Part shown: one piece after another, positions 35,847-47,079 of the stretch
Position numbering within the stretch: position 1 is the first letter of the stretch
Layout of the letters: each line of letters opens with the position of its first letter
Assembly (NCBI GenBank): GCA_963576475.1
Contig: OY754970.1
Coordinates: 31,774,619 to 31,838,618 of the forward strand
Direction: 5' to 3'
DNA length: 64,000 nt
Source of the DNA: Molanna angustata
Taxonomy: Eukaryota > Arthropoda > Insecta > Trichoptera > Molannidae
Notes under the pieces: model-generated
The model's input: the letters and a program-made list of their open reading frames with translations, nothing else
Databases searched by the model: none
What the model was told of the DNA's origin: nothing
Made by a program: the position numbers and the translations under genes

Positions 35847-36645
35847 TTATTTATACATTCCGCAGAGATTTTTATTATATAGAAGTCGTCGTTAGCAAAC
35901 TTTGTATGAATCGAAGTGAGGCATTTTTCCGAAGGATTTTAGACGTTTTGATTGGCAGACCACATCGTTTTTCTATAGAGAATAACGACTAATGTGATTT
36001 GTTTTAGGATTTACTTGTCGAAAAAAAAAACACTTTGTTTATTAAGATTTAGAGAACAGTTATCTAGGATGTGTTGAAATGTAAGGAAAACTGCAATATG
36101 TTGCCAACCAAAAAGTCAAACACGCGATATTCCATGACTCACTTTTTGCACGGATTACTACATCTAGTTGGTATATTATATAAAAATCTATGATTTTCCC
36201 TAGATTGTATGATTTTCTATGATTGTCTATGCTTCATCTGTTAAATATCATTCAAATAGACTTAAAACTTATAAATGGTTTGTTTGGTAAAATATACTGA
36301 AAATCGAGCATATTGTCGAAAAATTATCGTAATTAAAAAATTTCAATAGGAATGGGATATGTAATAAATTATAATAAATAATGACTGTTGTTGTGGCAGT
36401 AATAAAAACCAACAAACAGCGACTAGTGAGAAAAATCTAAAAACACCTTAATTATGAAAAGCTCTTGGGAAAAATACCAAACTGAACATTTTACGTATGC
36501 GATCCGATAAAAACTTCGAGTTACTAACATTTTATGTCGTTTACTGACATATCTCAGGGAATATTAGGTCTTAACAGAATAAATATTATTATTTTTGTTT
36601 GGATCCCGGAACAGGTTTTTTTTCCCTAGTGGACCATTGCAGATA
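35847..36645 (+). repeat. 800-bp duplicated segment, copy 2
   Basis: Near-identical to 27497-28297. It lies between two copies of the 3' part of element E (35653-35846 and 36647-36840), giving a direct repeat about 994 bp apart that brackets it. Confidence 0.93.
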
Positions 36646-37850
36646 AAAAATACAGTTTACCACAGATTTGGTGATATTTGACAATATTTGTTCGTGTTTC
36701 ATATATTAGAAAGTATGAATGTGCATATTTTTGTACATCCCGTATGCTCAAGGTCATAGGCATTAACAAGGGCCTTAAAACGTGGCATTAACTTTTCCGA
36801 CTGACGGCGTAACAGATTTATACAAAATCTAGATAAATATTATTTCTTTAAAAGCATTTAAAAGTGCATATTTGTGTACATCCCGTATGTCCAAGGTCAT
36901 AGGCATTAACAAGGGCCTTAAAACGTGGCATTAACTTTTCCGACTGACGGCGTAACAGATTTATACAAAATCTAGATAAATATTATTTCTTTAAAAGCAT
37001 TTAAAAGTGCATATTTGTGTACATCCCGTATGTCCAAGGTCATAGGCATTAACAAGGGCCTTAAAACGTGGCATTAACTTTTCCGACTGACGGCGTAACA
37101 GATTTATACAAAATCTAGATATATATTATTACTTTAAAAGCATTTAAAAGTTCATATTTGTGTACATCCCGTATGTCCAAGGTCATAGGCATTAACAAGG
37201 GCCTTAAAACGTGGCATTAACTTTTCCGACTGACGGCGTAACAGATTTATACAAAATCTAGATAAATATTATTTCTTTAAAAGCATTTAAAAGTGCATAT
37301 TTGTGTACATCCCGTATGTCCAAGGTCATAGGCATTAACAAGGGCCTTAAAACGTGGCATTAACTTTTCCGATTGACGGCGTAACAGATTTATACAAAAT
37401 CTAGATATATATTATTTCTTTAAAAGCATTTAAAAGTTCATATTTGTGTACACCCCGTATGTCCAAGGTCATAGGCATTAACAAGGGCCTTAAAACGTGG
37501 CATTTACTTTTCCGACTGACGGCGTAACAGATTTATACAAAATCTAGATATATATTATTTCTTTAAAAGCATTTAAAAGTGCATATTTGTGTACATCCCG
37601 TATGTCCAAGGTCATAGGCATTAACAAGGGCCTTAAAACGTGGCATTTACTTTTCCGACTGACGGCGTAAGATTTATACAAAATCTAGATATATATTATT
37701 TCTTTAAAAGCATTTAAAAGTGTATATTTGTGTACATCCCGTATGTCCAAGGTCATAGGCATTAACAAGGGCCTTAAAACGTGGCATTTACTTTTCCGAC
37801 TGACGGCGTAACAGATTTATACAATCTAGATATATATTATTTCTTTAAAA
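36646..37850. repeat. 143-bp satellite, about 8 contiguous copies
   Basis: The unit starts AAATATTATTTCTTTAAAAG and includes CATTTAAAAGTGCATATTTG, CATCCCGTATGTCCAAGGTC, CCTTAAAACGTGGCATTAAC and GACGGCGTAACAG. CATCCCGTATG recurs every 142-143 bp from about 36735 to 37737. Units differ by point changes (CACCCC in one, CATTTAC replacing CATTAAC in the last three). The first unit keeps the longer upstream sequence of element E. Confidence 0.96.
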
Positions 37851-38313
37851 GTAAGTATACATAATCGTGCATTGAACAGCTCCGTGTAAATGTTAATGCC
37901 TTCAGCTGATAGTCTGTTTTCTTTTAAGATCATTTATTACGTCACATAACCTGCATACAAGAGATGAGGATGCATACGTAATCTTTATTCATTGAGCGGC
38001 GTATCAAAATCGAGCCACAGAGTATAAAAAGTGTACCCATCCATGTGTCACGAGGCGATTAGGCAAATATTACTTAGTCCGTTTCGTCAAAGTGCCCGTC
38101 AAATTAACTTTTGATAAATCAAAGAAGCTGGCTGGTTTTGTACACCTTGCTGGTTGGTTAATAATATACTACCTACCTACCTGCTTCTCGGTTACATTTC
38201 TTTAATTGTTACCACGTGAATTCGACACACGATTCTGATTCTAAGTAACAACATTGAAAAGTATGTAAATCTGCTCTAAAGCTATCGCTATTGCTAAATT
38301 ATTTAATTTAATT
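37851..38313. other. No gene recognised
   Basis: Unassigned sequence, moderately GC-richer around 37940-38120. GAGTATAAAAAGTG is TATA-like but nothing supports a promoter. Confidence 0.3.
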
Positions 38314-38660
38314 TTTACTCCTCACTAACCCGAGGGGATATAGTGGGGAGTTATGATATTGAAATTTATAGATCTATTTTTTTATTGCAGATTATCAACA
38401 AGTATCATGCTGAGATTGTATTCTGAAAGTTTCATCACAATGTATCTGTGTGTGTGTGGTATGTGCTGCGTGCTGTGTGCTATGTACGGCGTGTTTATTT
38501 TACTTTATCAATTATAAAAAGGTACTTATTCGATTCTTTTCAAATTTTGTAAATATGTAGGTACTTCTAATTAATACTCACTTAGACCCCATTAGATTTT
38601 GAAGGATATCTGAATAGTGCTTCTAAATTGTTTTCAACATCAAATATTTTAAAGTTAAAT
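38314..38660 (+). mobile_element. Dispersed family F, 3'-truncated plus copy
   Basis: Starts TTTTTACTCCTCACTAACCC and GAGGGGATATAGTGGGGAGT and runs through ATGCTGAGATTGTATTCTG, GTACGGCGTGTTTATTTTAC and ACCCCATTAGATTTTGAAGG to about 38660. The family's GGCCACAACCCACT end is missing. The TG-rich middle is expanded (GTGTGTGTGTGG, TGCTGCGTGCTGTGTGC). Confidence 0.85.
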
Positions 38661-39373
38661 GAGGCATAGAATAGGTACCTAATTCCTTAATCGCTCCTTT
38701 TTTCCCCAATTCCTACATATCCCATTATCACGTGTTTTTAGTTTAGAATAACTTATCTTTTATGGTCTTCTATATTTTTTTTTATTTTTTTTTATTTTTT
38801 ATGTATGTTATTTTTATACTACGTCCTAATGTAATGTATGATGATGAGGGAACTATTTTGGCAAATATTTAACATTCATTATTGTCTTTTGTAGTTTGCA
38901 AATTTCTGTATGTTACCCACATACCTACCTTGTCTCCACATACCAGCCTCGTCACACTACAAAAAGCATCATTCAGAATCGGTGGTGAATAAGATGCAAC
39001 CAATTTGTCTACACTTGGAAAAATATCAATCGTTAGGAGGGATGGCCTTCTTCTGTAGGTACAATAAGACATGTCAAATAAATTGTTATGTGTTAACTTT
39101 CACAAAACTACAATGTGTTGCGGAATGCGAATTACGAAATAGAATTCAATCGTACAAACGTCCCAAAGTCAATACAAACGCAAAATAGAGTCAAACGTTG
39201 ACTTATTATACCCTCAGGTGGATTTTGATTACCATCGTTAGTTGTTTTGTTTCGAGAACCTGACTATAAATTTGATATATACATGTGAATTGTTGTAGAT
39301 TTATTATCAGTTGTACACATCACAAACCTGTCAAGCTATCAACGTTGATATTTCACCTAATTGAATGCGATAC
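38661..39373. other. No gene recognised
   Basis: Contains T-rich runs at 38770-38800 and a 92-codon frame (38910-39188) without any recognisable motif. Confidence 0.35.
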
Positions 39374-39570
39374 TATCAATGTAAAATGACACGGGTATCA
39401 CCTAAAATGTAGATATATTATCAATGCAAAACGACATCGTATTACCTAAAATGGATACAATTAGTTTACAACTACATGGTATCACTTAAAATGGATATAA
39501 GCAATGTAAAACAACATGGTATCACTTAAAATTGATATTATCAATGTATAACGACATAGTATTACCAACA
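39374..39570. repeat. Degenerate tandem array, period about 44 bp
   Basis: ATCAATGTAAAACGACAT, GGTATCACTTAAAAT and GGATAT recur about five times with substitutions and indels. Confidence 0.7.
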
Positions 39571-39676
39571 TAGTATATTATGTATTTATTTGCCTATATG
39601 TTTATTATGGGTTACATTCAGTTTTGATATACATAATAACTCTAAATTATTTGGCAAAAATTATAAAACCAGGGGG

Positions 39677-39876
39677 GCTAATCTCGTCAACCGACGGAAT
39701 CAAAACCATCCATGTTTACCCATATCATGGACATAATTATCATACCTATGGAGTTCTATAATATCTTAAGGTGTTATAGAACTCCACAAGATAATTATAT
39801 ACATAATATGGGTAAACATGGATGGTTTTGAGTCCTTGAGTTACGGTCTTACAAAAAACAATAAAAATGATTAGCT
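39677..39876. mobile_element. Fold-back MITE
   Basis: A 24-bp arm at 39702-39725 (beginning AAAACCATCCATGTTTACCC) pairs exactly with 39806-39829. Inside it, ATAATTATC (39733-39741) and GATAATTAT pair, and GAGTTCTATA (39751-39760) pairs with TATAGAACTC (39775-39784). Outer GCTAATC (39677-39683) and GATTAGC mark approximate edges. No coding capacity. Confidence 0.85.
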
Positions 39877-39949
39877 ATGCAAATAAATAGATGCATACAA
39901 ACTAGGAAATATAGGACATTACTTAACAGAATTTCGCAGTTTCCTACCC

Positions 39950-40945
39950 CACTCCATAGGGAACGTTTTAGAACTTGTAGCTCTTTTCATCCCCGGAGCG
40001 GCTGTTCGTCGGACAAAACTAGCAACAACCATCAAGCATATTTCATAGCACTACCACTAAGAGTCAAACCACAAGTTGGGGATGGCAGCAGCCCCATCCT
40101 AGGATTCTGGGCAAAAGGTCGGTGCCCCCTTCAATTCTTACCTATGGAAGAGCAGGGCCGACGCCTTAATGTCCTGCTCGACGGTGACTCGTCACACGCA
40201 GCGAGAATTCAGCCCGCATCACTCGCTTGGCGTGGAATAGGCCGAGTTCATCGCCCACGATGTCAAACGAGTAACAATAAGCTTCAACAGGGTATGACAG
40301 TTCCATGAAATGATCTAGAAAGTTCGAGGTCATTGAACTTGCCACCCTTAGCACCAGAGCTATATAAGGGAGTGTACGCCTGTACACGACGCGCGACGTC
40401 ACTTCACGCCGTTATACGACCACCGGTTACTTCGCGCCGTTATGACCCCGCGACCACCCTGTATCTTCGCTACGCGACCACTGGTCGCTTCTCGACCTCA
40501 CTAACACTTCGTCACTCGACCACTGGTCATCTCTCGACCCCGCGAGCACGATGATACTTCACCATGCAAATACTCGGTCACTTCAATTCACTCGCTTACT
40601 CGCTCGTAATACCTACTCATCGTGAGAAAGTTCCTTTGTATGTGTTTAATCAATTGTAAATTTACTTATAAAGAAAACTGTTAATTGTGATCAATATACC
40701 TACTCATTGTAAGTTTGGATCATTCTTTCTTCTTCATATCCTCAAACCACTATCCTTGTGTTCTTATATCAAATCACTTTGATTTAATATAGCAACTGGT
40801 AACCACTTGGTTAACCAACCCACTTAATTAGGACATAGCAAACACGCTTTATTGGTGATTCTGAAACGTGAATTCGAACACCACCGGTAACCAAAACCCT
40901 AAAACTCTTTATTGGTGACCCCGACGTGATTTAACGCTTTAAACT
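39950..40945 (+). mobile_element. LTR-retrotransposon remnant: LTR-like region and primer-binding site
   Basis: GC-rich sequence contains TATATAAG at 40361-40368, a plausible LTR TATA box, then a leader with repeated CGACCACTGGTC. It ends at TGGTGACCCCGACGTGATTT (40913-40932), complementary to the 3' end of tRNA-Trp including CCA, as expected of a minus-strand primer-binding site directly after a 5' LTR. The left LTR boundary is not clear. No gag or pol follows, because family F starts at about 40985, so the element is truncated. The 143-codon frame at 39877-40308 has no gag motif. Confidence 0.6.
40913..40932 (+). promoter_or_regulatory. tRNA-Trp primer-binding site
   Basis: The 20 bases are the exact complement of the CCA-tailed acceptor and T-arm end of eukaryotic tRNA-Trp, from my knowledge of that tRNA. 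A diverged duplicate, TGGTGATTCTGAAACGTGAA, lies 60 bp upstream at 40853-40872. Confidence 0.7.
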
Positions 40946-40984
40946 AAGAGTACTGTCAACGTGGTGAGGTTCCTGTAAATCGCC

Positions 40985-41402
40985 TATGCGTGTACTAATT
41001 ATGAAAACTTGATAATTCTTCAATGTCAATTTGAAAATAAAAATAACAAATTTCGAGTTTCCTGAGCTTAGGATCACTTTGAAATACTTACTTGACAATT
41101 AAAACTGACTGAGCCCTATTAGATATCTTTCGAAATCTAATGGGGTCTAGGCAAGTATTACCTATGTATACAAATTTGCAAAATTTAAAATTAATCGAAT
41201 GAGTACTTTAGTCTATAATTGATAAAGTAGAATAAGCACGCTGCACATGGAATAGCGCATAGTACACAGCACACACACACAGATACATTGTGATGAAACT
41301 TTCGGAATACAATCTCAGCATGATACTATTTGATAATCTGTAATGATATATATTGCATATTTATACATTTTATTCTCCTCACTTGGGTTAGTGAGGAGAA
41401 TA
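40985..41402 (-). mobile_element. Dispersed family F, minus copy
   Basis: On the minus strand it has the landmarks ACTCCTCAC-like start, ATGCTGAGATTGTATTCCG, TTTCATCACAATGTATCTG, ACCCCATTAGATTTCGAAAG and the fragment near GATCCTAAGCTCAGGAAAC. It is truncated at the GGCCACAACCC end. Confidence 0.85.
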
Positions 41403-42105
41403 AAATGTCGTCAGCTGCGATCATTTGTTATAAAATAAATATTATAAATTACAAAAAAAAACAATTACATAATATTGCAGGATTGAATTGTATAAATAAT
41501 AAACGATGAAATATGTCTGTCTGTCTTACCTTTAAAGCGGAGTCCCCGGCCGACAGTCACAGTAATTAATTACTAAAATATTGTTCAGCACTATCAGTAA
41601 AACACAATATCTACACCCACAACCACAGTAAATAACTTGTTTATGTTTTAACACACGCGACTTTAATAAATACAAATAGAGTATGTACTAATATAGTGTT
41701 TATTATCGTTTATTTTTAACAACTTCGTAACGACAACGAAAACTGCAAAAAATAAGATTATTTTGATTCGAAATAAATTAATAATACTAGACCAGGATAT
41801 TACTTCATTTTGTTTGTTTTTTAAAAAAAACTTAGTAAATATTCATCATGAAATTTACATGGGCTGATTAAGTTACATTTCTAATTTTACTCTCATTAAT
41901 TATATTGTTAAAATTTCATTTGTACGTTCTCCATTTAAAAAAAATAATAATGAAAAAAATCTAACTACTTCTAATCTAACGGAAAATATTATATAATTCT
42001 GAAAGATTACACGTATTTAAAAATGTATTTAATGTTTCGATTGTAGATAGGTATTTTCAAAAATAATATGTAGGTGTTTTAATATTTTGCAAGACCGTAA
42101 GATTA
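41403..42105. other. No gene recognised
   Basis: A/T-rich sequence. A short direct repeat of GAGGAGAATAAAATG brackets the family F edge at 41360-41410. Confidence 0.35.
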
Positions 42106-42393
42106 TTGCGTTTGAGTCTTGTGAATTGTTGGTTTTGGTATTGCAATGACGTTTGAGTCTTGTGAATTGTTGGTTTTGGTATTGCAATGACGTTTGAGTC
42201 TTGTGAATTGTTGGTTTTGGTATTGCAATGACGTTTGAGTCTTGTGAATTGTTGGTTTTGGTATTGCAATGACGTTTGAGTCTTGTGAATTGTTGGTTTT
42301 GGTATTGCAATAACGTTTGAGTCTTGTGAATTGTTGGTTTTGGTATTGCAATGACGTTTGAGTCTTGTGAATTGTTGGTTTTGGTATTGCAAT
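42106..42393. repeat. 41-bp minisatellite, 7 copies, open in three frames
   Basis: The unit is TGACGTTTGAGTCTTGTGAA plus TTGTTGGTTTTGGTATTGCA and A. Copies are nearly identical. Because 41 is not a multiple of three, each minus-strand frame cycles through all three reading phases, and all three stay open, giving three overlapping frames of 107-147 codons. This is a property of the unit, not evidence of a gene. Confidence 0.95.
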
Positions 42394-42864
42394 GACGCAT
42401 GCAGTCTCGGTCTTGCATTTGGTCAAGACAATGACTAGAATCGCACATCAATAGGATATTTTTCATTAACAATAAAATGTAAAACTCAGACGCAGCCCAT
42501 AGTGGGTGAAGAGGAAAAGTAAGTATGTAATTGATTATGCTTTTTAATTTTAATTAGATTATTATAAAAAAAAATATAAAATGTTTTGTACAAATCGTAT
42601 TTTTATGATTTTCATTCGACAGAAAGTTCGCTTTTAAAGTCCCTATAAATTTTTTTGCAAGTAGTTCTTAAACACTTTCAAAATAAAGATAACGGATAGA
42701 TAAATAAAAAAAATAGTAAAAAAACAGTATCGCCTCAGAACAGACCTAGGTCTAGTGAGGTGATATAATATGTTAAAACTGTAATGTAATGTACCTACCT
42801 AATATCAAATGTTAAAATTTATTATGTAATGTGTATTTTTAGGAATTGTAAAAAAATGCCGACT
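42394..42864. other. No gene recognised
   Basis: A/T-rich spacer. Confidence 0.35.
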
Positions 42865-43070
42865 TCTGTGGTACAATTGGTAGTCGCTTAGCTCCTGTGC
42901 GGGCGTCCTGGGTTCGATCCCAAGCATAGTGGAAATTTGAATTAATTTCTCACACAAATATGACTTCACTGAGCTGGAAACACTGGTTAGTTGGAAGAAA
43001 ATGCCACATGGCAATAAACACGCCACTTGCGCAGGGTGCAAGGAGGGGTATGTTTATTTTTTATTATTTG
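42865..43070 (+). mobile_element. SINE-B, copy 1
   Basis: The head CTGTGGTACAATTGGTAGTC (A box) and CTGGGTTCGATCCCAAG (B box) precede the body TTTCTCACACAAATATGACT, GAGCTGGAAACACTGGTTAG and TTGGAAGAAAATGCCACATG, with the 3' end GGCAATAAACACGCCACTTG and CGCAGGGTGCAAGGA. Confidence 0.92.
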
Positions 43071-43196
43071 TTAATCGGAACTAGTGTCCGCACTTGTGGG
43101 GCAATACTTTTGAATTATTGTTTGTTATTAATTGTCAAATGTACTTTTGTATTCTATAATGAAAAATAAATATTAAATGAAAAAAAAAAAAAAATA

Positions 43197-43370
43197 AGGT
43201 TCACCACCTATTCTGAATGTTGCCTTTTTAGGTAAGACAAGATTAGTGTGTGGGTATACATGCACGTGTCGTGCTCCATTTTATATGCACACCCGCACAT
43301 CTGACGCTGGTTACCCCACATTGTGGGATATGCCGTGATGGTATATGTATATTATAGTAATCTAACTAAT
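43197..43370 (+). repeat. Dispersed repeat G, copy 2
   Basis: CACCTATTCTGAATGT, TACATGCACGTGTCGTGC, TATGCACACCCGCACATC and TTGTGGGATATGCCGTGATG align with 50070-50200. An A-run precedes it at 43183-43193. Confidence 0.7.
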
Positions 43371-43449
43371 CTAATATTTTTTTAGAATAGAAAATATTAT
43401 ATTATTTTCTGTAGTTATTTTATATTATTTATTTTAAACATTTTGCATA

Positions 43450-43510
43450 CATTACATAATAATTGTACAATGGCTGGCTTATTGCCATATGACAAAATCT
43501 TTCAACCAAC
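43450..43510 (-). mobile_element. LINE 3' tail fragment
   Basis: Minus strand GTCATATGGCAATAAGCCAG then CCATTGTACAATTATTATG is a diverged GGCAATAAGCCCGCC tail. Confidence 0.45.
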
Positions 43511-43633
43511 CATATCCATTTGGTGAAGTAAATGACACTAACCAATTTATGTGAATAAAATATATAAGTACCTATTTGAAAAAAAACTGTACTCATTTTA
43601 ATTTTTTAATTACAAAATATATATATTTTATTT

Positions 43634-43659
43634 TATGATTCTATATTTATAGAATCATA
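43634..43659. repeat. Perfect 12-bp hairpin
   Basis: TATGATTCTATA and TATAGAATCATA are separated by two bases; weaker pairing continues outward through TTTATTT-type arms. Confidence 0.7.
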
Positions 43660-43747
43660 TTAAATAAAAAATTATAAATAGGAGGGGAAAGGGGGGGAGG
43701 CGACAAGAATATGATAAGGAAACTCCGTGTTAATAAAAACCGACCGT

Positions 43748-43960
43748 CGCGCGCCGTGGCACAGCTGGTAAGCCGTTCGGTTTCTGTACGGGCGTCCTGG
43801 GTTCGATTCCCAGCAAATAAGAAATTTATTTAAATTCATTTCCCACGCAAATATTTCTTCTCTGAGCTGGAAGCACTGATTAGTTGGAAGAAATTCCCAT
43901 ACGGCAATAAACTCGCCACTTACGCAGGGTGCAAGGAAGTGTTCATTATTATCATTATTA
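43748..43960 (+). mobile_element. SINE-B, copy 2
   Basis: CGCCGTGGCACAGCTGGTAA (A box) and CTGGGTTCGATTCCCAGC (B box) precede the same body and 3' end as copy 1 (GTTGGAAGAAATTCCCATAC, GGCAATAAACTCGCCACTTA, CGCAGGGTGCAAGGAAG). It ends in ATTATTATCATTATTA. Confidence 0.93.
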
Positions 43961-44520
43961 AACTCGAAGTTGCGATGTGATTCCTAAGTCGGGCTACTTG
44001 TCCGGAGAAGGATGTGATGAAAAGGACGTATAATAAGTAGTCATTATTTTATAACAATAATAATAAATGCATAATAATTAATAAGAAATAGTATATTATA
44101 AATGCATTTCTTATATGAAACGTAAATATAAAACAAATATCAATACAAGTGGATACTTCCAAGGAAAAATGATAAACGTATTTCTTGTTAAATACTTAGT
44201 TACAATTCAATATCCACCCAATAGGTACATTCAGTAAACTGAAAGTACCTACATACATAGATACCTACTCATTCACAATATGAAATAGTACTCACTTACA
44301 CGTCATACTTACCATGCAATGGTTCCATGAATACATTAGCAATTTATATAGATATTTTACATTATGGTTACATTCATACTTCATAAACATGTAGTAGGTA
44401 ACTAAAGACTAGGGATTGCAATCCAGTAGGGTTTTTGTAGATTTTCTTAAATTTCTTGATCCGCGCTGGATTCAGCAAATTTTAATGAAAATAAAATATT
44501 GCCATAAATAGAGAAATTAA
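43961..44520. other. No gene recognised
   Basis: A/T-rich sequence. Confidence 0.35.
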
Positions 44521-45374
44521 AAAATAGTATGAATAAGTCATATAGAATGTGGCAAAATAGTCATATCTCATATAGAATAAGTTATATAGAATGTGGAAAT
44601 AGAGTCATATCTCATAAAGAATGTGACAATATAGTCATATCTCATATAAAATATGGCAATATAGTCATATCTCATATAAAATAAGTTATATAGAATGTGG
44701 AAATAGAGTCATATCTTATATAGAATGTGGCAATATAGTCATATCTCATATAGAATAAGTTACGTATACAGAATGTGGAAATAGAGTCATATCTCATAAA
44801 GAATGTGACAATATAGTCATATCTCATATAAAATATGGCAATATAGTCATATCTCATATAAAATAAGTTATATAGAATGTGGAAATAGAGTCATATCTTA
44901 TATAGAATGTGGCAATATAGTCATATCTCATATAGAATAAGTTACGTATACAGAATGTGGAAATAGAGTCATATCTCATATAGAATGTGGCAATATAGTC
45001 ATATCTCATATAGAATGTGGCAATATAGTCATATCTAATATAGAATAAGTCATATAGAATGTGGCAATATATATTCATATCTCATATAGAATAATTTAAG
45101 TATATAGAATTTGGCAATATAGTCATATCTCATATAAAATTAGGCAATATAGTCATATCTAATATAGAATAAGTCATATAGAATGTGGCAATATAGTCAT
45201 ATCTCATATAGAATATGTTAAGTATATAGAATGTGGAAATAGAGTCATATCTCATATAGAATGTGGCAATATAGTCATATCTCATATAAAATATGGCAAT
45301 ATAGTCATATCTAATATAGAATAAGTCATATAGAATGTGGCAATATAGTCATATCTCATATAGAATAAGTCAGG
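44521..45374. repeat. 30-bp minisatellite with about 182-bp higher-order unit
   Basis: Units of the form ATAGAATGTGGCAATATAGT plus CATATCTCAT alternate with GGAAATAGAG and AATAAGTTATAT variants. The block at about 44666-44847 is repeated almost exactly at 44848-45029, including the AAGTTACGTATACAGAATG variant, showing duplication of a six-unit block. Confidence 0.9.
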
Positions 45375-45379
45375 GGTTA

Positions 45380-45900
45380 TCAACTTTTGATTTTTTATTT
45401 TATTTTTCCATTTATCTCAGAAACCATAAAAGCTAGAACGCTGAAATTTGGTATAAATATAAACAAATATAAAATCTCAAATTGTTTTTTCAAAATATTT
45501 CCAGAGTTTCTCAAACATTCTTTATTAGGAAAAATATTTTTTTTTTATAGATTTATGTGTGTAACTGCCTATATTTCCAAAGTTTTTAAAAATATCGAAA
45601 AAAGCCGAAACAACCCCAACAAGAAAATTTTATTTTACAAAAAATATGAACATTATAGTAGTACATCTCAATTTTTTTTTTTAACAATATTTATAAAAAT
45701 TGAATTTAGTGACGATATCGCTTCATACAACTTGTATGGCAGTCGCCTATACACAATATCTAAAAAGACTCAATAATTTGATACATAATCTCCAAACATA
45801 CATACGTACCATCATGCTGTTTTCATAGGAAAAACAGACTGACCTCCATACTATCCTATCCTGACATACATTCCTACCTGTTTTATATAGAAAATAAAAT
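45380..45900 (+). repeat. Dispersed repeat K, copy 1
   Basis: Starts near AAAAGCTAGAACGCTGAAAT and contains GTGACGATATCGCTTCATAC then AACTTGTATGGCAG and CTATCCTGACATACATT. The 129-codon frame (45387-45776) lies within this repeat and has no domain. Relative at 55520-55870. Confidence 0.6.
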
Positions 45901-45959
45901 ATCTTAAAATATTTATTAATTTGTGTTTCTGTGTTAATACTTTGGTACGTACCTATTCT

Positions 45960-46011
45960 TCAATTACGCATACTATCGCCATCGACAGTTGGATCTCATG
46001 TGTTACATGAA
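45960..46011 (+). repeat. Dispersed repeat L, copy 1
   Basis: CATACTATCGCCATCGACAG then TTGGATCTCATGTGTTACAT matches 61543-61583 with about one difference. Confidence 0.8.
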
Positions 46012-47079
46012 ACTAGTAATAAGCAATATTTTTATACAACAAATATTTTTAGGACCCAAACCGAAAATTTAAAAAAAAATTTAATACATAAAGCTCTTGT
46101 TTTTTTTTAATAATCAACTGATCCTTGCGCTATAAATAAAAAAAAATGATCGAGGCGGAATGTAAACCCAGATTTTTTATAAAATGATCTATCCGTTCTT
46201 CCACTGGCCTACCTAGGTTAATTAAAATATACTTACATACTTATTTTTCTAATCCTTTTAGATTTGTAAATAGAGATTTTTTAAATAATTTTTGCAAGCA
46301 AAATGAACATCAAATATCTTATTTAGCACTACGAAGATTTATTTTCTCCACGGACGATCGATGTAGGACGATCGTTTTGACTTTTTATATCAACTTGTTT
46401 GTTTGTAGTTTTACAATACTAACACCGCCAACGCCAACACATCTTCTATTGGCCACGTTAAATAAACATTAGATATATAAATGCCAAATAAATCGTGTTT
46501 ACAGCTTTAGAACCGCTGGTTTACAAATTAATATTTAAATCGATAAATAAATAATAACATACAATCACAAATTCAAATGAGTTAAAAATTTTACGTTTTT
46601 GTTATACCTATAATACGACAAAAGTATACATCAGAATACCAAACTGCATCATTAAAGTTTACCTTGATTCGTAAATTAAGAGACGATTTCAATGCAACAT
46701 CATAGTTTAAAAAAAAAATAATATTGTGTACCTATAAATATTTGGTCGTACATACTAACATCAATATTTATAAATCAACATAATTATGTGACTCTAAGTT
46801 TAAATAATAACGATAAAAGCGCTTAAGAGCAATGTAGCTCGATCATCCATGACCTATTTAACATAGGTTAACTTTCTTCAGATCGATTCTTCTTACAGGA
46901 AAATAACCTTAATAGGTGCATCACACAGATGTGAATTTACATAATCAAGTTAAAATTTCACGTACTGTGTCGGTTCTGAGAAATAAATTCCAACTATTTA
47001 TTTTAGCACCCATTTAAAACGAACAAATCAATAAAGTTTACATTCGATTAGAGATAATTTTCTCCTTATTTACACCACG
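46012..47079. other. No gene recognised; decayed SINE-C at 46140-46215
   Basis: At 46140-46215 the minus strand carries a diverged SINE-C head (CCAGTGGAAGAACGGATAGA and TTCCGCCTCGATCA). The rest is A/T-rich. Confidence 0.4.

Noticed and set aside
39877..40308. 143-codon frame as a host or gag gene
   Set aside because: No motif is recognisable; it lies in GC-rich LTR-like sequence where open frames arise easily.
43748..43815. tRNA gene on the plus strand
   Set aside because: Same head and body recur three times as SINE-B.
45387..45776. 129-codon frame as a gene
   Set aside because: It is F/I/K/Y-rich, lies in a dispersed repeat and is not kept open in the related copy at 55520-55870.
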